Shown here: in pieces, positions 59,600-64,000 of the stretch | Layout of the letters: each line of letters starts with the position of its first letter | How positions within the stretch are numbered: the first letter of the stretch is position 1 | Assembly (NCBI GenBank): GCA_900770635.1 | Contig: CAAGLB010000043.1 | Location: 21,479 to 85,478, forward strand | DNA length: 64,000 nt | DNA from: an uncultured Alistipes sp. | GTDB lineage: Bacteria; Bacteroidota; Bacteroidia; Bacteroidales; Rikenellaceae | Direction: 5' to 3' | The notes under the pieces: model-generated | What the model was told of the DNA's origin: nothing | Database searches by the model: none | Seen by the model: only the letters and a program-made list of their open reading frames with translations | Translations under genes and position numbers: made by a program

Positions 59600-60499
59600 A
59601 TGAAACGTATCTTTTTACTATTGACATTTGCTCTTGTTGCAGCAGGCTGCTCATTTTCGTCCAAACCCAAAGCCCCAGAGCGTCAAGGCGGATGGGATGA
59701 TGAGAATCCTCTATATGGCGATGTGGATAGTGTCATCATCATATCCTATGACCTCTATCAGCTGTTTGGTATTAATGTGCCTAGATATGTTGAAAATTTA
59801 ATGATCTTTCGTTTTAACGATGCGGGCGATGTTGTTGAGAGTCTTGAATATAGCTGGTTGTCAAATTACAACACCTCTTTTTCGGCAAGAGAGACGTATG
59901 AATATGACTCTGATGGGAATATTATTGAGAGGCATCGTTACGGCAAAACGGAGTCGGACGAAAATTTCGAACCAATGTATAAGTTAGCATACAAAGAAGG
60001 TAAGCAAAATAATAGTGTAGAGGTAACTTTACTATCATATGACCCTAATGACAGTAGCAAGTACAAAGAATCAAGGAGTAAAGAGGTCTCTCAATATGAT
60101 AATCAGGGAAACTTAATCGAGAGAGCCACATACGACTTAGAGGGTTCATTACAATGGAAGTACACCTATAAATACAACGCTAAAGGAGATATGACAGAGA
60201 AGGCTCATTACAGCTCTGATGGCTCGCTAGAGTATAAATACATACACGTTTACGACGAACGAGGATACAAAATAGAGAGTTACTATACATCTGACTCGAC
60301 AACTGAGAAAACCAGCTCCTACACGTATGATTCAAATGGCAATATGATAGAGGAGATAGAGTACCGTTTCAACGACTTTTATCTCAGACACGAGTATAAA
60401 TACGACTCCAAGGGAAACAGAGTTGAGAAAGTCACTTATGTAAAAGAGAATAGTATTCCATCTACACATACAGAATACAGAATCTACTACCGCAAATAG
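59600..60499 (+). CDS. Lipoprotein with RHS/YD-like repeats
   Basis: A 299-residue predicted lipoprotein (lipobox LVAAGC). From about residue 95 it is built of repeating units of the form tyrosine-x-tyrosine-Asp-x-x-Gly-Asn-x-Ile-Glu, e.g. YEYDSDGNIIERHRY, YKYNAKGDMTEKAHY, YTYDSNGNMIEEIEY and YKYDSKGNRVEKVTY. These are like RHS/YD repeats that form a beta-strand shell, but there are only about six, with no toxin tip. It should be on the cell surface or facing the periplasm. Codons look more A/T-rich than in flanking housekeeping genes. Function unknown. Confidence 0.8.
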   Translation: MKRIFLLLTFALVAAGCSFSSKPKAPERQGGWDDENPLYGDVDSVIIISYDLYQLFGINVPRYVENLMIFRFNDAGDVVESLEYSWLSNYNTSFSARETYEYDSDGNIIERHRYGKTESDENFEPMYKLAYKEGKQNNSVEVTLLSYDPNDSSKYKESRSKEVSQYDNQGNLIERATYDLEGSLQWKYTYKYNAKGDMTEKAHYSSDGSLEYKYIHVYDERGYKIESYYTSDSTTEKTSSYTYDSNGNMIEEIEYRFNDFYLRHEYKYDSKGNRVEKVTYVKENSIPSTHTEYRIYYRK

Positions 60500-60548
60500 G
60501 AGCTAAAACGGGAGATAAAAACCGATATATATTTCGCATAATAATAAG

Positions 60549-60583
60549 GGGTTATTCAGCAAATCGGTCGGATAACCCTTTAA
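60549..60583 (+). terminator. Terminator after the YD-repeat-like lipoprotein gene
   Basis: A 7-bp stem GGGTTAT (60549-60555) with ATAACCC (60572-60578), then TTTAA. A weak terminator, 49 bases after the stop. Confidence 0.5.
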
Positions 60584-60654
60584 CTATCTTCATTTGCTAC
60601 GTATTAAGCCGAGAAAGCCGCCTCGGACACCGCACTTTTTTTAGGTCAAAAAGG

Positions 60655-60685
60655 TTTCAGGTTTTAACTTTTTTTATTACCTTTG
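60655..60685 (+). promoter_or_regulatory. metG promoter
   Basis: TTTC (60655-60658, imperfect -33), 19 bases, TACCTTTG (60678-60685). The leader of about 78 bases contains a small GGCG...CGCC hairpin. Confidence 0.55.
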
Positions 60686-60769
60686 CTTCATATTATGCGC
60701 TGGGGCGTAGCATAGAGTGTGCTTATCGCCGAAGCATCAACAATTTAGAGTAAGAAATACAGCTATAAA

Positions 60770-62812
60770 ATGAGCAAAGAGTATAAGCGTTATCTCATTA
60801 CATCGGCACTTCCTTATGCCAATGGCCCAGTACATATCGGCCACCTGGCAGGCGTTTATGTGCCCTCAGACATCTATACACGTTACCTTCGCTTGAAGGG
60901 CCATGACGTGATTTCAGTGTGTGGTAGCGACGAGCATGGCGTGCCCATCACAATTAAGGCACGCAAGGAGGGTATCACCCCTCAGCAGGTGGTTGACCGC
61001 TACCACGAGATTATCGAGAAGTCGTTCCGCCGCCTTGGTATGTCGTTTGACATCTACTCACGTACATCGTCGCCAACACACCGTGTGACAGCTTCGGAGT
61101 ACTTCCGCAAGCTCTACGACGAGGGCAAGTTTATCGAGCAGACATCTATGCAGTTCTACGACGAGGAGGCACAGCAGTTCCTCGCTGACCGCTATATCGT
61201 GGGCACATGTCCACGCTGCCAGAACGAGAAGGCATACGGCGACCAGTGTGAGAAGTGTGGCTCGACACTCTCGCCAGATGAGCTTATCAACCCACGCAGC
61301 GCACTCTCAGGTGGTAACATCGTAAAGCGTGAGACAAAGCACTGGTACTTGCCTTTGGACAAGTACGAGGGATTCTTGCGTGAGTGGATTTTGGAGGGCC
61401 ACAAGGAGTGGAAGTCGAATGTCTATGGTCAGTGTAAGAGCTGGCTCGACCTGGGCCTTCAGCCACGTGCCGTAAGCCGTGATTTGGACTGGGGTATTCC
61501 AGTGCCTGTGGAGGGTGCTGACGGAAAGGTGCTATACGTTTGGTTTGACGCTCCTATCGGCTATATCTCTGCTACTAAGGATCTTACACCCGACTGGGAG
61601 AAGTATTGGAAGAGCGAGGACACTAAGATGGTACACTTCATCGGTAAGGACAACATCGTGTTCCACTGCATTGTATTCCCTGCAATGCTCAAGGCGCATG
61701 GCGACTATATTCTTCCTGAGAATGTTCCAGCTAATGAGTTCCTAAACCTCGAGGGCGACAAGATCTCTACCTCACGCAACTGGGCAGTATGGCTCCACGA
61801 GTACCTCGACGAGTTCCCAGGCAAGGAGGACGTGTTGCGCTATGTGCTCTGCGCAAATGCCCCTGAGACCAAAGATAACGACTTTACATGGAAGGACTTC
61901 CAGGCACGCAACAACTCGGAGCTTGTAGCGGTGTTGGGTAACTTCGTAAACCGTGCCTTGGTGCTCACTAAGAAGTACTACGAGGGCGTTGTGCCTGAGC
62001 GTGGTGCACTTACCGACTACGACGAGGCAACAATCGAGGAGATGCAGAAGATCAAGGCATCGTTGGAGCGCAACATCGAGCACTACCACTTCCGTGAGGC
62101 GTTGAAGGATGCTATGAACTTCGCGCGTATCGGCAACAAGTATCTTGCTGATACCGAGCCTTGGAAGCTTATTAAGACTGATCCAGAGCGTGTTAAGACA
62201 ATTCTCAACATCGCCCTCCAGATCACTGCCAACACAGCTATCGCTATAGAGCCATTCATGCCATTCTCGGCTGAGAAGATGCTCAACATGCTTGCTGTGG
62301 ACAAGTTCTCATGGGAGCAGATGGGCTCTATGGAGCTTATCGCTGCTGGCCACACCATTGGCGAGGCGCAGCTCTTGTTCGAGAAGATTGAGGACGATGT
62401 TATCCAGAAGCAGCTCGACAAGCTCGAGGCAGCACGCAAGGCTATTCTTGAGGCTGAGGCAGCGCAGAACGTCACCGAGCAGAAGGCTGAGGTTACGTTC
62501 GACGACTTCCAGAAGATGGATATACGTGTGTCGACAATCCTTGCTGCCGAGAAGGTGGCAAAGACCAAGAAGCTTCTCAAGCTAAGCATCGACACAGGTA
62601 TCGACAAGCGCACTATCGTATCGGGCATCGCCGAGTACTACACTCCTGAGCAGCTCGTAGGCCGCCAGGTGCTTGTTCTTGCCAACCTCGCACCACGTGA
62701 GATTAAGGGCATCGAGTCACGAGGCATGATCCTCATGGCCGAGGATGCCTTAGGCCGCTTGGTGTTGGTGCAGCCCGAGGATAAGACTATGTCGGGAGCG
62801 ATGATTGGATAG
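60770..62812 (+). CDS. metG: Methionyl-tRNA synthetase
   Basis: A 680-residue class I synthetase that charges tRNA-Met. HIGH motif PYANGPVHIGHL, zinc knuckle CPRCQNEKAYGDQCEKC, KMSKS-equivalent DKISTSRNW, anticodon-binding domain (about 400-550), and a C-terminal tRNA-binding OB domain (FQKMDIRVSTILAAEKV ... GMILMA) that supports dimerisation. The KMSKS loop is read as KISTS, as in several MetRS of this form. Length normal. Followed by ilvE after 86 bases. Confidence 0.97.
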   Translation: MSKEYKRYLITSALPYANGPVHIGHLAGVYVPSDIYTRYLRLKGHDVISVCGSDEHGVPITIKARKEGITPQQVVDRYHEIIEKSFRRLGMSFDIYSRTSSPTHRVTASEYFRKLYDEGKFIEQTSMQFYDEEAQQFLADRYIVGTCPRCQNEKAYGDQCEKCGSTLSPDELINPRSALSGGNIVKRETKHWYLPLDKYEGFLREWILEGHKEWKSNVYGQCKSWLDLGLQPRAVSRDLDWGIPVPVEGADGKVLYVWFDAPIGYISATKDLTPDWEKYWKSEDTKMVHFIGKDNIVFHCIVFPAMLKAHGDYILPENVPANEFLNLEGDKISTSRNWAVWLHEYLDEFPGKEDVLRYVLCANAPETKDNDFTWKDFQARNNSELVAVLGNFVNRALVLTKKYYEGVVPERGALTDYDEATIEEMQKIKASLERNIEHYHFREALKDAMNFARIGNKYLADTEPWKLIKTDPERVKTILNIALQITANTAIAIEPFMPFSAEKMLNMLAVDKFSWEQMGSMELIAAGHTIGEAQLLFEKIEDDVIQKQLDKLEAARKAILEAEAAQNVTEQKAEVTFDDFQKMDIRVSTILAAEKVAKTKKLLKLSIDTGIDKRTIVSGIAEYYTPEQLVGRQVLVLANLAPREIKGIESRGMILMAEDALGRLVLVQPEDKTMSGAMIG

Positions 62813-62832
62813 TCAAATAATTGAAAATCAAA

Positions 62833-62874
62833 TGGTTAGATGATAACCAAAAGAAAAAATATTGTTAATAACAA
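62833..62874. promoter_or_regulatory. Two inverted repeats in the metG-ilvE gap
   Basis: TGGTTA-N5-TAACCA (62833-62849) and TTGTTA-A-TAACAA (62862-62874). They are similar to each other and placed just before ilvE, so they could be a regulator site. No clear TAnnTTTG box is seen in the gap. Confidence 0.35.
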
Positions 62875-62898
62875 CCAACTTAAACTTTAACATTTATT

Positions 62899-63912
62899 AT
62901 GGAAAACATCAAATGGGGAGAGCTTGGTTTTGCCTACTACAAGACCGCTTTCAATGTTCGCTACCACTACGCTAACGGTCAGTGGAGCCAGATGGAGGTA
63001 ACTGATGACGAGTACATCAAGATGCACATGTCAGCAGCTTGCTTGCACTATGGTTTGGAGATCTTCGAGGGTCTTAAGGCATTCCGTGGCGTTGACGGCA
63101 AGGTACGCTTGTTCCGTCCAGACGAGAACGCTAAGCGTATGATCAACTCAGCAAACCGTCTTTGCTTGCCAGCTCCAACTGTTGAGCAGTTCGTTGAGGG
63201 TTGCGTTGAGTGTGTTCGTCGCAATGCTGACTTCATTCCTCCTTACGAGACTGGCGCATCACTCTACTTGCGTCCAACACTCCTTGGTACTAAGACTTGT
63301 CTTGGTGTACGTGCTGTTGACGAGGCTGACCTCATCATCTTCTGTGCTCCTGTAGGTCCTTACTTCAAGGGCGGTATGAGCGCTATCAAGGCTCTCATCA
63401 TGCGTGATCAGGACCGTGCTGCTCCACGTGGAACAGGTGACGTAAAGGTAGGTGGTAACTACGCTTCATCTATCTGGTCATTGGAGGCTGCTCACGAGAA
63501 GGGCTTCTCTAACGTATTGTATCTCGATGCTGCAACTCACTCAAAGGTTGAGGAGTTTGGTGCTGCAAACTTCTTCGGTATCAAGAACAATACTTACGTA
63601 ACTCCTAAGTCAGCATCTATCCTTCCATCAATCACCAACAAGAGCCTTCGTCAGATCGCTGCTGACCTCGGTCTTACTGTTGAGGAGCGTGATATTCCTG
63701 TTGAGGAGCTCGCTACATTTGAGGAGGCTGGTGCTTGCGGTACTGCTGCTGTTATCTCACCTATCGGTGCATTGTACGACCTCGACAACAACGTTACATA
63801 CGACTACGGTATGAAGGTTGGCGAGACTTGCAAGAAGATGTACGATCACCTTCAGGGTATCCAGTACGGCCGTGTTGAGGATATTCACAACTGGAACGTA
63901 GAGGTAATGTAA
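62899..63912 (+). CDS. ilvE: Branched-chain amino acid aminotransferase
   Basis: A 337-residue fold-type IV PLP enzyme that transfers amino groups between branched-chain amino acids and 2-oxoglutarate. It shows HYGLEIFEGLKAFRG, LYLRPTLLGT, the PLP-binding Lys region KVGGNYASSI, the SKVEEFGAANFFGI block and CGTAAVISPIG. The length and composition fit the longer bacterial BCAT type II. Codon use here is strongly biased toward common codons, suggesting high expression. It ends 14 bases before the repeat/terminator region at the window edge. Confidence 0.95.
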   Translation: MENIKWGELGFAYYKTAFNVRYHYANGQWSQMEVTDDEYIKMHMSAACLHYGLEIFEGLKAFRGVDGKVRLFRPDENAKRMINSANRLCLPAPTVEQFVEGCVECVRRNADFIPPYETGASLYLRPTLLGTKTCLGVRAVDEADLIIFCAPVGPYFKGGMSAIKALIMRDQDRAAPRGTGDVKVGGNYASSIWSLEAAHEKGFSNVLYLDAATHSKVEEFGAANFFGIKNNTYVTPKSASILPSITNKSLRQIAADLGLTVEERDIPVEELATFEEAGACGTAAVISPIGALYDLDNNVTYDYGMKVGETCKKMYDHLQGIQYGRVEDIHNWNVEVM

Positions 63913-63925
63913 TTTCTTGTGATAA

Positions 63926-63998
63926 GGGCGCATCTGCGACCTTTCAATCAAAGCCACCAATGGGACGTACGCCAAGTACTACCCATCGGTGGCTTTTT
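63926..63998 (+). repeat. Two-hairpin intergenic repeat copy C, forming the ilvE terminator
   Basis: Small hairpin GGCGCATCTGCGACC, linker CCTTTCAATCAAAG (63940-63953), then a 13-bp stem AGCCACCAATGGG (63952-63964) with CCCATCGGTGGCT (63982-63994; one G-T pair), enclosing GTAC-GCCAA-GTAC, followed by TTTT. It aligns with unit A2 at 15.7 kb on the opposite strand. Confidence 0.7.
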
Positions 63999-64000
63999 CA

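Noticed and set aside
59600..60499. RHS/YD polymorphic toxin
   Set aside because: Only about six repeats, no hyperconserved core or C-terminal toxin, and no immunity gene after it.

Overview
This window looks like chromosomal DNA of a gut-type member of the Bacteroidales (Bacteroidetes), possibly near Rikenellaceae/Alistipes; the genus is a guess. The evidence is the promoter style (-33 TTG/TTTG, about 19-21 bases, then -7 TAnnTTTG, with no clear Shine-Dalgarno), a TonB-dependent receptor with a carboxypeptidase-regulatory N-terminus, GH92 and GH97 glycosidases, a 67K-type SppA, and a DAHP synthase/chorismate mutase fusion. I saw no rRNA, tRNA, insertion sequence, prophage or CRISPR array.

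Layout, left to right. 1-6.4 kb: a truncated short-chain dehydrogenase behind a PlsC-type acyltransferase (minus), a HAD phosphatase and an AraC regulator (plus), and a TonB-dependent receptor (minus). 6.7-10.2 kb: dxs and an esterase fused to three LysM domains. 10.4-12.5 kb: pyrH, a membrane-anchored thioredoxin and frr. 12.6-15.4 kb: a CotH-type lipoprotein and an MscS/YbdG-like channel. 15.4-15.9 kb: a gene-free region rich in repeats and hairpins. 15.9-20.1 kb: fabH-fabF-fabG, divergent from a membrane-bound LytTR regulator. 20.1-24.2 kb: a YitT-family protein, priA and comF. 24.3-31.9 kb: an apparent operon rlmN-GH97-GH92-GH92. 32.0-36.3 kb: tonB, then hflX-upp-cyclophilin-DAHP synthase/chorismate mutase. 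36.4-40.5 kb: an AraC regulator, a DUF4435 protein, a SUI1-like factor and a glutamine synthetase. 40.6-46.5 kb: nrnA-ABC exporter-sppA-mrp. 46.5-47.0 kb: an AT-rich, gene-free stretch with clustered DnaA-box-like sites. 47.1-51.9 kb: an SH3-domain secreted protein, a glutathione peroxidase, and dnaB-comM. 52.0-59.4 kb (minus): a compact five-gene operon uvrD-GT2-nth-S41 protease-pullulanase. 59.6-64.0 kb: a YD-repeat-like lipoprotein, metG and ilvE.

Most of the window is housekeeping: isoprenoid and fatty acid synthesis, nucleotide salvage, aromatic and branched amino acids, replication restart, replicative helicase, repair and translation. It is interleaved with envelope and glycan functions (alpha-mannosidases, GH97, pullulanase, LysM esterase, TonB). 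The glycosidases are not next to a susC/susD pair. The most unusual signals are non-coding. One is a dispersed two-hairpin repeat with a conserved linker and a conserved GTAC-N5-GTAC apical core but variable outer stems (about 12.5, 15.6 and 63.9 kb, with a related hairpin at 15.8 kb). Another is three GTGG repeats phased at exactly 20 bp between fabH and the LytTR regulator. The third is the possible origin-like region near 46.6-46.9 kb.
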